From Lithospermum erythrorhizon (lineage: Eukaryota > Streptophyta > Magnoliopsida > Boraginales > Boraginaceae), in assembly GCA_019722365.1 (NCBI GenBank), contig JADFUC010000184.1:186001-250000 (forward strand): a stretch of DNA of 64,000 nt. The letters run 5' to 3'. The notes under the pieces were generated by a model. The model did not search any database. It saw only the letters and a program-made list of their open reading frames with translations, and had not been told where the DNA came from. The translations under genes were made by a program, and so were the position numbers. Position 1 is the first letter of the stretch, and each line of letters begins with the position of its first letter. This document shows positions 12,343 through 24,900 of the stretch, piece by piece.

Positions 12343-12534
12343 GAATGGATAATTCTTGGAGCGACTATAGTTGTTTGTGGAGGTATTATGTATTTCAGCC
12401 TCCTAAAGGCTATGAATGACATGAAGGAAGCTTGGAATGAGGTGAAGGAAGCGTTGAAGGACACATCGGACAGGGTCTCCAGAGTGTGGAAGGGCTTATT
12501 TTTATTTGACATTTCAAGAGCTCGCTCAGCTTGA
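12343..12534 (+). pseudogene. Copy B of the small membrane-protein gene, second exon only
   Basis: After CATTAGTACAG the frame reads EWIILGATIVVCGGIMYFSL, then LKAMNDMKEAWNEVKEALKD and a new tail ending in TGA at 12532. It matches exon two of copy A, and the homology extends upstream through A's intron (cf. GGGTAATAGCAAACCCGGCT at 12227 with about 10101) and downstream past the stop. The amphipathic repeat is about 14 residues shorter than in A, the C-terminus differs, and no equivalent of exon one was found upstream. It may be a 5'-truncated duplicate or a gene with a replaced first exon. Confidence 0.5.
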
Positions 12535-12539
12535 CCTAA

Positions 12540-13591
12540 TTATCCGTAAATGACTTCCGGGGCCATCGATTTCATTCATTTCTTGTTTTGAATATATACT
12601 TCCATGTCAAAAGACACCAATGCAATTATCATCGATAATTATCATATGTTATCATTTAATCACTTACGTTAAATTGCTTATATTTATATATCATAGTGAC
12701 AATAATGCCCTTTATCGATCAGACACCAGAAATGATATTTACTAAAGTTGAATTGATTAGTAGGAAAAAAAGAATTAACCCGACCAATTTGCAACCTCCA
12801 TTTGTAAAGTGGTCGAAAATGTTAAATACTAATGGTCCCTCTAGTCACTTTTAGTGAAATTGTTTAAGTTAGTTTTTATTAATTTGTTAATTAATCAATC
12901 CTGTTCGGATTATGCATATTTTTCAGTTCTTCATTTCATTTCTGTATGTTAAATTGTTAATCATAAAGAGCTCGATCAATATCAAATTTGAGGAATCAAT
13001 CTCATCTCATGAATTGTTAGTTCATGCAATGGCTATTAGCGTTATAATTTAATTGATGATGATGACACAATATTTAAATATAGGAAACATTTAGGTTGAA
13101 ATCATTATCCTGATCTTCCTTCCTTCAAAATCAACCCCAACAATGCTCGTGGTAATATAATAATATTAGTTTTAAAGTAAAGTATGTTATTGTACCAGTA
13201 TTTTATTATGTTGAATTTTAGAGGATGCATGCATGAAAAGCATAATCGTATGTATATCAACATATAATGGAGGCATGCTTTTTGCTGAGCTTTCAAGTTC
13301 TTTGGAATACCATGTGTAGAAAGTGATAACATTAAAAACGAATCAAGATCAATGTTCCAAGAATTATTAAATTCATTTGTACCATGGAACGACTTTATAC
13401 AGTATTTAATTTATGTTCTAATGTTGTGTATCCTGGCTTCTTTTATCATGACTTCGCATATTTGTTTACTCAAATCGCCTTCTCTCATTTTGGATTTTCG
13501 ATACGGCGGACCTAACGTGTCCTTAATTAAAATTGAATGCACGCACCCAATGCAAGTATACATAAACTTTTCTTAGAGCTTCATGAATTAT
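12540..13591. other. Intergenic spacer between copy B and the copia element
   Basis: AT-rich. A 75-codon ATG ORF at 13352-13576 with a hydrophobic stretch (IYVLMLCILASFIM) exists, but nothing supports expression. No other structure is seen. Confidence 0.4.
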
Positions 13592-13596
13592 AGCTA

Positions 13597-13740
13597 TATT
13601 AGCACTTGTGTATATTGCATATTTATCGTCACACATTATTTGAATAGACTAACCCGTAGGATTTATATACTACTAGCCTATATTGAATATATAGGAATTG
13701 GAATTCATGAAATATACATGAAAATTCATATATTCTAACA
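13597..13740 (+). repeat. 5' LTR of the copia element
   Basis: 144 bp, starting TATTAG (a mutated TGTTAG) and ending CTAACA. By eye it differs from the 3' LTR at about 19 aligned positions plus a 3-base gap, indicating an old insertion. Confidence 0.85.
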
Positions 13741-16700
13741 TGGTAATCAAAGTCTAAGATCTTAACCCTAATTCTTTTTTTTTCTTCCGCCGGCCTACCT
13801 CTCACTATCGCCCTACAGGTGACAAAAGCCACAAAGCTTGAGTCGTCACTTTCTTAGTCCCAATCTTCAATTCACATTACTCTAATATATTGTAAGTTTA
13901 CCAAAAAGTCACATTACACCATAAATTCAAGTTACAGATTTCACAATGGCCAATAATGGTACAACACCAAATATTGTTGGTACTCCCCAAGCAGTGTCCA
14001 AACCGGCACATAATACTACTACCTCTCGAAAGCACTACAACCACCCTTCTAAACCGGGCCTCCTTGGACCGAGACCACAAATCAATTCCTGACAGCCCAA
14101 CACGCCACAGGAGGCGTACTCCGTTACGGAGCAAGCTAAACATACTTTGGGTCTCAATCCGCCGGATATGGACTGGTACATGGATATTGGAGCAACATCA
14201 TAACTTCTGATGGAAGTACTCTTCCTCTTATTTTAATTTTAGCACTCGTAAAAATATCAAATATTATTTAAATTCGCTATTCAGCCCCATTCGTGATTAC
14301 GGTCATACATTATCATTTCTACCCGACCCCCCTACATCTTTAAAAATGTCCTCCATCTTCCTCAAATCATGAAGAACCTTATATATGTTAGAAAATTTAC
14401 TTCTGATAATAATGTCTCAATTGAATTTGACCCGTTTGGTTTTTCCGTGAAAGACCTTCGGACCGGTACTCAAAGACACGATGTGAACACCAACGACGAG
14501 CTCTATCTCCCGAACGCTTTCCACCACCACCCCATCCCACCAATCCCACCCCTTCTCCCCACTACAATTTTTCTAGTTCAACTCCTCATGTACGGTATTT
14601 AACGCTTAGGTCATCCTGAGCACCTATTTTGCTTCTCTTAGAAAAAGAATAATTTGATTAAATGTAATCGGATATTTTTTGATTTTTGTGACTGTGGTGC
14701 TTGGTAAACATATAAAATTGTTTGGCTTCATACTCCTTCAGTCTGCTACTACATTTCTCTGCTTGATATCGTGCATAAGTGACGCTGAATACTTCCTATC
14801 CCCACTTAGACATCGTTACTATTTAATTTTCTTGGATGACTATACCAATTTTCTCTGGACTTTTCTCATCTCCCATAAATCTCAAGTCTTTTCTACATTT
14901 GTTATGTTTCGGGCTTTAATTCGCACTCAATTTGATTTAGGAGATTAAAGCCTCACATTACAACGTACGTAATTCATTAATCACTCCTTCAAAAATCTTT
15001 GCGCCAACCATGGCATTACTCTCAGGCTTTCATGTCCATACACCTCTCCTCAAAATGGCAAGGCCGAACGCACACTACGGACCATTAACAATCACATCCA
15101 AACACTCATGGCTCATGCCAACATTCCTCCTAACTTTTGGCACCATGCTCTACAAACATCAACTTATCTTCTAAATATCCTTCCTCACAAAATCTTGTCC
15201 TACCATACCCCACTTCACTAATTTCTATCACAAACAACCAACTTTACGACTACCTCTGTCTTCTTTGGTCAAACTGCTATCCCCTTCCTCCACCACTATA
15301 ATAACCCCAACCTCGATCAACCCCTCGTGTCTTTCTCGGTTATCCCTCTAATCATAGAGGTTACAAATGTTATGACATCACAATTTAAATTACTGCTAGC
15401 GCATTAATGCCATCTTTGGATGAGATGCACTCTCATGGTGCCCAAACTGGCCTCGCCTCTTCCTACAAATTTCTAAACGAACCGATCCATCCCTCCCTCA
15501 TGAACCCCGTTCCCCATGACCCATCTCAGCCCCCTAACCATTTCCATATCCCAAATGAACCAACTCCCTCCAGCTGTACAACTAAACAACCCACATTGCC
15601 CAACCCGCTTCCAAATTCAACACCCATTCACCCTCCGCATAACCGCACCTATCGCCTAATCCAACTTCAAATTTCAACCCATTACCCACCCCCACTCCTA
15701 GTCCAGCATTTCCTATTGGGGTTAACCGAACCCATCCCTCACTAACCATCAAGCACCAGATTCCCCTATCTCTCGACCCATAACCCGTAGCATTCACGGG
15801 ATTTTCAAACCAAACCCAAAATACCTTCTTCATGCCTCCACTAAACCGTCCCCTATTCACAAAACCCCAAAGGTACGCCTCTAATGACCAAGATTGGAAA
15901 TCATGATGATGAATAATGATGCTTTAATCCAAAATAATACTTGAAAATTAGTATCCTTTCCTCGGTGGTCAATATAATTCGCTCTGTGGATCTTTAGTCA
16001 TAAATTAAATTTAATGGTTCTTTGAAAGGTATATGCCTGGCTCAGAGCGATGGAAAAACTCAACAGGTTGGTATCGATTGTGGGGATACTTTTAGTCCTA
16101 TAGTCGAACCAGCTACTATTCGTACTGTGTTAACTCTTGCATTGTCTCAATCTTGGTCTATTCATCAACTTGATGTAAAAAAATGTCTTCCTTCATGGTG
16201 ACTTACATGAGACGGTTTACATGTATCAACCACTTGGTTTTCGAGATCCTCATTATCCGGATCATGCCTGCAAGTTATGTAACTTTTATATGGCCTTGGA
16301 AGAAGCTCTCTCCGGCCTGCATAAACGCTTTGCCGACATGTTTCTACAATTGGGTTTACTTACAACAAATGCAATCATTCCCTTTTTTACCTATTAATGG
16401 GTCCCGATATGTTTTATCTCCTCCTTTATGTTGATGACATTATTCTCACTACATGTCTATGCTAAGTGCCGAAGCCTACATGAAGACTCGGGGCCAACTT
16501 AGTTATTTTTTGGGTATTGTTGTTACTCATCATGCAGGTGGTCTCTTTCTCTCTCAAAAGAAGTATGCCGAAGCTATCATTGCTCGCGCCGGAATGTCTT
16601 CTTGCAAATCCTCCTCAATTCCTATAGATACTTAATCTGGGCTGGTAGCTCACACCTTAGCGGTGATCCACTTTTTCAGACTTGCAGTAATTCACAATAT

Positions 16701-17304
16701 CTCATATTTTCCAGCGATATATATCTTATGTGCAACAAATTTGTTCCCGCACGCCCCATGACGGCCCACGCCGCTTCCCTCAAGCACGCACTACCACCCA
16801 AGGCACTTTGATTATGGCTTACATTTATATAAATCTACTACTTCAGGCTTTGACATCTTATACCGGACGCTAGACGCAGGCCGCTCGATACACGACGCTC
16901 TACCTCTCGTTTCGTGGTATTTTAGCTATTAAATCTCATATCTCACCTTCCGTCATTGTGCTACTATATCGAAATCTAGTACAATGTGGCCGAGCACGCG
17001 GAGTTGCCACAAATTTCTCAGAGGCCCGTTGGTTCGAATTACCTCGAGCTTCATCATCTCGACCAAAGCCACTATCAGAGCATCGAGACAATAATATCGT
17101 GCCATTTATCTCTTTGAAAATCATGTGCAGCTTCAGCGGACCAAGCATGTTGAACTTGATATCCATTTTGTGCGAGAAAAAGTGGCGCTGCCAAGCGCTT
17201 CGTTCCTTCTAAATAATGACGCCGACATCTTCACCAAAGGACCTCCCGCCATCTTATTTATCGACTTCGACGCCTCGCCGCCCGCCTCCCCGCTTTATTC
17301 GGGG

Positions 17305-17445
17305 TGTATATACTTGTGTATATTACATATTTATCACACATTATTTGAATGGACTAGCCCATAAAATTTATATACTACTAACCTACATTGTATATATAGG
17401 GATTGGAATTCTTGAAATACACACGGAAATTCATATATTCTAACA
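17305..17445 (+). repeat. 3' LTR of the copia element
   Basis: 141 bp from TGTATATACTTG to TTCTAACA, preceded by a short G run and followed by the AGCTA target duplication. Confidence 0.85.
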
Positions 17446-17450
17446 AGCTA

Positions 17451-20400
17451 CTCAAGCTTGACGTAAAATCAATATGCTGACCAGCTGTTGATATAATGTA
17501 TATAGTTGTGTCACATAAGCTGGAAATTATCATTGCATCTTGGGTGGATTGATTACATATAGTATATTATTAGTATGTACGTATAATATATTTTCTAAAC
17601 TTTAAAGGTATACTCAAATGCAAAGCCATCGTGTAATAAGTAGACAAATTGTGAGTTTAGCTAAGTAGGGGTTTGATCAAATAAATATACTTATTAAGAT
17701 TGAAAAAGTTTAGTAGTGTATGTAGAGATTCAAATGTAGTAGAGTAATTGTGACCGTTTAGTGGTAGTAGTACTAGTAGGCACTTATTACTTAATTTGCG
17801 ATTATAATAGTACATTGTTATCTTAATCTATTTCTCTTGAAAATTGTGTATACTACATATAGTACTACTTGCTCGAGATGAAGCTCAAGAATAAGCTTTA
17901 ATAAATTAAAGCATCCTTGGGCTGAAACACGAATTACTGATGATTACCTACTGTTTTGGACTTTATCACTACTTATAATAACACTAACAAGATTAGTTTG
18001 ATATTGGTTGAGTGTGCAACTTGATAAACGTAAAAATATATACTTTAATTTTACAATGGGTTTATTGGCAACTTGCAATTTATTTGGGAAATAATGTTAA
18101 TGAGTATATATATAGTGCACACTCGTCCATAAATTTACCGCTTATAGTCAATAATGTGAATTTGAAATCATTTGACCTTACAGTCGACTCATTCCATTTT
18201 TCTAGTCGTCGTTTTAGTCTAATTTTTTTATTTCAAAATAGTTGCGTTTTAACATAATAAGTTACACTTTTACATTTTCAGTGTACTTTTTTACTAATTT
18301 TTATTTTTAAATAATTATTAATCAACCAATGATATAGTTTCAATTGATTGTCATTCTACATTTTCAATGTACTTTTTTATTATTTTTTTTTTCTTTAATC
18401 TAAATATAAATGACTAAAACGAAAACTAAAAAACTTTGGAAGTACTATTTTTTTCAGTATTATTAGTGAAAACAATAAAAGTGATGATGCAATAATAATA
18501 AATTGATGACATGTGCATCCTAATAAACGACATATGTTAATGAGAAAATCAATTATCAGTGTGGTCCATGGTCCATGGACACTGTAAACATAAAGAGAAA
18601 ATCTGGAAATGTCTAATATCAAAATGTATATATGTGTATAGGTAGTGGGTGTTGTGTGTAAGGATGCATTATGTTGAAGCAAGAGACAGAAATTGAGTTG
18701 GATCCTGCATGATATTTATCTTCTTCTGCCAAAAAAAATCATAGATTTATCCATGCACGTGTTATATATATTATCCTCTTTTTATTTCATGAAAATAATC
18801 TAATTTTGAAGTACGAATTTCGACGATCTTCATCTTTTTTCTCTAAATTTTGCAATCAATTATCTATATATATCATTATTCTGAAAACATAAATATGGTA
18901 TATATCTCGTGTATGTTCGTATGTCTTTTGTTTTTTGATTTCTCAGTTGTATGTGTTATTCAATCTCTAATAAGCTTTTGCAATATACTGTACTATGTTA
19001 TATATATAATATTTGGTGAAAGATAAACATAGCAAACACTAATATTATTAGTGTTTTTTTTATTAGCATGTATTTTTTTATCCAATGCAAATTAAAGTTA
19101 TTTTAGTATTTAAGGTTATTAAATTTGTTGATTTTGATCATTAGAATTTCAATTTGACAATCTTTATTAAATGGATGTAGTCAAATATATTGCTCCACAA
19201 CTGTAATGTCATTCATGCATAAAATATTGATGGCCCATATTATGAGAATTGATGAGAACGACACTACCGCATATATATATGTAGTAGTTGTACGTTGCTT
19301 TCTTTCGAATGCAGGTATGCAACAATCAACAGAAAAGTTAATTAATTGTATATAGTAATGCAATTTCAATTCCACATTTAATTTAAATGTGTTTTCGAAT
19401 TCAAACATTTACAACTTCACTCAGCAAAGTAAAACTAAGTTACCCTTATTATTATGTCATTCTTGAAATTCACCACATATTGGAATGATAAATGATGAGC
19501 TTTGTTAAAAGAGTCGAGTATAAAATAAAAATTATTCAAATCAACTTTAATTTACCATCTACACAAACATATGTGATAATAAACTGTTAAGATGATCCTC
19601 AATAATATTATCATTGAATTATAGTTTAAATATCGATAGTTCACGAATCGAAGTTTATGTGCACAATAGTTGCCTTCAACTTGATGACAACGTACTTTCT
19701 ATAAACAAGTACTAAAACTCATAAACGATCCCAATCGAACTGAATTCCAACTCAAAGGACACTCCTGTGAACCATTTTGCATTTCTTGCATGTACATCTC
19801 TATGTAATAAATTGCAACAACCATATCAATAATATCATAACTACAACATCTACAATATCACAACCACATAGTGCTATCTCTATCACAATGAAATAATAAC
19901 TCCCATTCATTTATCAATATGAAACAAGAGGGCCATTTGCGGCGTTATGAATTAGCCAGTCCATATCAATCAACAGCAAATATTGAAAATACATCAACCG
20001 GAGAAGGTGATTGTGGACCATGCATGTTCAAAGTAACCATCACATAAATTCGCAATAATTTATATTCCCATTCAAATTCAACATCTTTTGTACACTGGAC
20101 CATTTGCATCGTCTGACAACTATTCACCAATTCAAAACGTTATGCTTCTAGACAAATAATAAATTGATCTCAATCATGCCAAAAATTGAGTCATATATTA
20201 TGGTCATATACTATTGTCTACCATAAATGCTAGCATTTGTTGACATATATGGACAATTTATTGCTCTACAGTTACATCAGTAATAGCTATAACTAGCTCA
20301 AATTGATTATTTTCCTGACAATATGTTTTTATTTCCTGATAAATATAAATCGATATTATATAATTATCGAGAAATTTTGCTATATTGATCAAAACATAAA

Positions 20401-20473
20401 GCATGGTATTAGGTGGAGAATTAAATAGCTTGTTCGAACGATTCTTAGTATGTTGCATGAACCTAGTTCACAA
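17451..20473. other. AT-rich intergenic spacer
   Basis: About 3 kb with no supportable gene. A short duplication is seen: TACATTTTCRGTGTACTTTTTTA at about 18269 and a close copy at about 18357. ORFs here (for example 18395-18682 and 19181-19408, both minus) lack recognisable domains. Confidence 0.5.
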
Positions 20474-20481
20474 GCTGCATT

Positions 20482-20989
20482 TTTTTTTTTTTGTAAAAAT
20501 ATAGACTTTATTGAAAATCAGAAAATTTTACAGGTAAAGCTATCTTGAATCAAAGATAGCAAATTCAAAACCCCATTCTATACTTAGTTCTCCAATTTAC
20601 ACTATTTCTCCTAATGGCTCTCCAACTATTGACTCTATGTTTGATAGTATTAACACATCTACTAGCTACAGCTCCACCATCTTACACATCTTCTTCAAAA
20701 ATTCTCCTGTTCCTTGCTTTCCAGATATGATAAACAGCTGCTGCAACACAAAGACGTCTAAGTCGACTTTTAAAACTCTTGCCTATCCCCTTGCTCAAAA
20801 GCCATTCAGCCTCCTGCTCCCAGCCTTGAGGAACATGGTACTCTCCCAGAAATAACAAGAGCTTCATTCCTCCAAATTGTAGCTGAAAACCTGCACTCAA
20901 AAAACAAGTGCTGCCTTGTCTCTCTGTCCTGGCAGAACACACACTCTTCTTCTTCCACAATGTTCCAAGCCTTCAATCAAAAAACAAGT
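20482..20989 (-). mobile_element. 5'-truncated L1-type LINE 3' end
   Basis: On the minus strand the sequence ends in a poly(A) tail (poly-T at about 20482-20493). It encodes the C-terminal zinc-binding RT-associated domain of plant LINEs: VFCQDRETRQHLFFEC in one frame, continuing after a frameshift as LCVAAAVYHIWKARNRRIF in another. An 8-bp target duplication GCTGCATT flanks it (20474-20481 and 20990-20997). Only the last ~500 bases are present, typical of abortive target-primed reverse transcription. Confidence 0.85.
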
Positions 20990-20997
20990 GCTGCATT

Positions 20998-21922
20998 ACA
21001 TATAGTACTATATTTTTTCCTGAAGATGATCAATAGTGGTTCTCCACTTACTTCAAGATGTGAGCATCTAAACTTTCGATTTAAGGTGAAGCATGTTCTC
21101 GCTATGTTACACATCATTGCCCTACCAACGACTACCTCACATCAAATATCTCATGAAGATTAGCAATAAAGAAGGATTTTCGCACTCCAATTATACCTAA
21201 TAAGAATGACATGAAGTAAGACATCAGAATACTAAAAAAACAAAACATCAGAATACTAAAAAACAAAACACGCAATCAAATTCGCGGTTGGCTTCTTGCA
21301 TCAACACTCGTTCGAGCTGGTAATCAATGAGAAGAGAGCGATTAATGATCATGCATAAGCAGATTTAAAGACTTCTAAATCCCTTCCTAGCTTAATCAAT
21401 AAAATCTACGGAAATTTAACATGGGAAATAAACAAACACAGCACTCTTATACAAGTGCTCCCTCAACGCGAAATGACGTCCCCGTCACAAGCAGACCTAC
21501 TAATAAACCGTAAGATCAAGCTTCGTGCCCCCTACCACTAAATTTCATATACCCCCATGCTGAGATTTTCTTTACACCACAAATCTCAATCACAAGTTCT
21601 TAATGCTATTAACAAAAAGATAACTTTCTAAGCTCTTCAACAAAGATAAATCCTAAGCTCTTTCCAAGAACAAAACCATGCTCTTCAATAATATTAAAGC
21701 ACTAATATTATTCTAGCATTTAATTTCTTATCTCATGTGAGCCATATTGATAAATAAAACTCAGCGAATCATCCCATATTTATAAAGCAACAAAACCCAA
21801 GAATACTTACGCCTTTCAAGTCTGTGCTCTTCAAAACCTAATGCAGTAAGTCAAGACCTTTCTATAAGGGAAATATAGTAGCTGATATCAAAAGAGTTGC
21901 TTTGCTCTTTGGAGAATGTTTG
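20998..21922. other. Spacer between LINE and Tnt1-like element
   Basis: No gene is supported. A short tandem duplication ACATCAGAATACTAAAAAA-CAAA with a 25-bp period occurs at about 21221-21270. Confidence 0.45.
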
Positions 21923-24900
21923 TGTTAGAAATGTATTCAATTTAGTTATGCTAAAATCTCATATTTAAATTTTTGAGCTTAGCTTCAATAAGCAATTCCA
22001 TAAGACTTTAATTTTCTTAATTTTTCAGACCAAATACCAAGGAATTAGCATTCTTGAAAGATTACTCAACTATTTCATTGTAACTGTTCCTCCAACCGTT
22101 ATACCGAAATTTCCTTGCTCCGCTCAAGTGATTAGTCCAAACAAACGTCACGTAAAAACTCGTGTTCTTTCTTTTTAAGCCTTTTACTTAATTCCTAGTC
22201 TCGCATCATGTTGGGCTTATAAACACGCAGGTTCAAGTTATAACAACCAAGACGTACCTAAGTTATCACTCCATTTGCACGGGCGGTCAAAGTTCAATGG
22301 GTCGGTAAGCTCTCACAATGGATTAATACCAACTTACAAGAAATCAAGGTTGTGGGTATCGCTTAAACGAGAAGAAATTTCTGGGACACCTCTCGCCATG
22401 TGCTCCTGGCCTAACCCCGAACCCGGTATCATGGCATCTCTCGAGAAGAAAGACATTCAACATCATGTTATCATCGAGGACGACATCATCAAGCCAGGTT
22501 TCCGCACCCAAATGATCAGCGATGTAATCTAGAGAGTCTTTACGACCAAGAGCTTATCCAATAAGCTTTCTCTCAAAGAACGCCTATTCGCCTTCTCGAA
22601 CGCAAAAGGTACATCTCTAAAGATTATCTAGATCGATTAAATTCAATATTATTAGATTTGCATAATATCGAGATTAACATGGCGATGAAGACGCTTACAT
22701 TGATATTATTAGGCTCATTACCTCCATCCTACGAGAATTTTGGGAGAATCAACGACAAACTGAAAAGCGATCTTTTATCTCACAGAGGTTATGCCTGCCC
22801 CGACAAGTAGTGTAGAAATACTACATACTAGTAGTCCCAGTTCGATAATCGTGTTGGTGGCCTGGCACAACAATGTAGTTACGGTAAAACTGGAAGAAAA
22901 GTTCTCCAAGAAATCATTCAAAAGGGTCCGGCTCGTGAGATACATGTGAATCATTGTAGGTGAGAAGGGTCACTAAGAGCGACATGCACTGGCTGCTGTT
23001 GCTGAGGGACGGTCCAAAGTCCGACGAGGACATCAGATTAGTCGTCAATGACATTACCATTACACCGATGCTGTTGGTTATGACCTCGGGACTTCATATT
23101 ATATACGCCCCGGTGTATAGAATCTGTTCTTAACCCATTTAAATGTCGGGACGGTGAAATATTTCATGTCCAATAGCCTCTACGTAGTGGTTGGATCGGG
23201 TTCAATCAAGCTTAGACTCAATTTAATGGAAGTTTTTCACTTTGAATGATTTAGAGCCTGGCCACATACGAAGCACTTTATATATCTTTCTGCCTTCTGT
23301 ATGTTGGGCGGGGTTTAGCTTCCTTCAAAGGCGAACGCGAGTCTCGCATGTTCACAAATACCAAAAATACCCTAAAAGCGTGTTAAATGAGTACTTTAGA
23401 TTTCTTGTTAAGGTAAACTTGTGAGATTCTCAATAGCTGCCTCCGAGTGCCGACAGCAAGACACGCACTAAGTCACATAATGAGGCTCGGGCATACGAGT
23501 AAAGCATTTCGGACGAAATTCTAGCCAAGTGATAATCTCTAGGTGGGTACGAGGTTACGGATCTCTGATTTTGTGAGTACTAAGTGATTGGGAGGCTACA
23601 TCGAAGCAATTTCCCTCAAGGCAACTCATAGACCCGTTAGACACCGACATATCCACTGATCATTGGGTCCTTTCATTTGCAGATTCTTTCAAGGGGTCAC
23701 AAATACTTTATATCTTTGATTGATGATTACTCATGATGGACTTTGGGTGTTCATAATGGCTAAGGGAAGCGACAGTTTAAATAATTCTAAACAAATGAAA
23801 GTTCGCTGTGGAAATCGCATACTGCTAAGACAAGAAAGAAGAACCTATTAAATGGTTTGAAATTTTCTCATCCGAAGTTTGATGAGTTTTTGCAAGACCG
23901 AGGGAATTGTCAAACATCATACAACAGCACACACCGCAGTTAGAACGGGCGTCAAGGTATCGTATTTAACTGATATTACTGAGACATGGCTCGAATGGCT
24001 GGACTAGAAAGAAAGTTTTAGACTTAGTGCTAGTACGCATGTTATCTCGATTAATCGAGGTCCGCATTATGGGCATAATTTTGAAAACTCCCATGAAGCA
24101 AGCGTCCGAAAGTCTGGCTGACACTGCTCGTAGCTGTCAAGATAGCTTTACTATCGCGCGAATTTAAGGAAAATTAAAGCCGAGCCAAGAACGGAGTGGT
24201 CAGAGGCTACGTGTGATGTGAAAAGAGTGAGTTTAGTCACCATCCGCGGAGGGTTATTTCGGCAAGAACGTCAGATTTGGATGAAAATTCCATGTTTAAC
24301 CCAATTTTAAAGCACTCGACAAGTGAAGACAAGACGGCGCCGAGAAGCAGCGGAGCAGAGGACCGGTTAGCAAGTAGATGGGGCTGGGACGCTCTCGCCA
24401 CATCTGCCAGAGTGCAAGACGCTGCTCCACCCTCGATGTAACATCGAGCTCGGGTTCTAGAGATCGTCCTAGAAGAAGCAAACTACGGAGTACCTCCTAC
24501 CAGGTACTGATGGTGATGGCGTCGTCTTTGCTTTTGTGTTGCGTAGGAAGTCATCCTCACAGCCTAGCTTCTTATAAAGAAACGGTTACCGTATCGGGAA
24601 GCCCGCCCAACGGCTCGCCGCTACGGGAGACGCAGATGGAGTCACTTCAAAAAGAATTAGCCTGGGAGCCGGGGCCGTAAAAACCAACAGAAGAAATGTT
24701 GTCACTTGCAAAGTTGGTTGTCTGCCAGTTGGGCCAGCGGTTGGCCACCGCCAGGGATCAAGTGCCCGAGTTGCCGCTAGAGGTTTTAGTCAAAAGCAGG
24801 CGGAGTTGACTACAACGAGATATTTCACCCGCAATGACATACTTCCATCGTGGCGCTATAGTTGCACATCGATCTCGAGCTCGTGTTAAACTGACGTGAA

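Larger units (their letters stand above)
13597..17445 (+). mobile_element. Degenerate Ty1/copia LTR retrotransposon with ~145-bp LTRs
   Basis: Complete in outline: 5-bp target duplication AGCTA at 13592-13596 and 17446-17450, LTRs at 13597-13740 and 17305-17445, and TGGTAATCAAAG directly after the left LTR, resembling the initiator-Met-tRNA primer-binding site. Coding remnants run on the plus strand in copia order: gag start (MANNGTTPN, about 13946) with most of gag deleted; protease-like WYMDIGATS (about 14173); pre-integrase IMKNLIYVRKF; integrase with YLIFLDDYTNFLWTF (about 14820) and AERTLRTINNHIQT (about 15063); RT with VGIDCGDTFSPIVEPATIRT and LLLYVDDIILT (about 16420); RNase H end TKHVELDIHFVREKVA (17130-17190). 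Frames are broken by many stops. Order protease-integrase-RT is copia. Cannot be autonomous. Confidence 0.9.

Noticed and set aside
13352..13576. 75-codon ORF with a hydrophobic helix next to the copia left LTR
   Set aside because: No supporting context; hydrophobic peptides arise readily from T-rich DNA.
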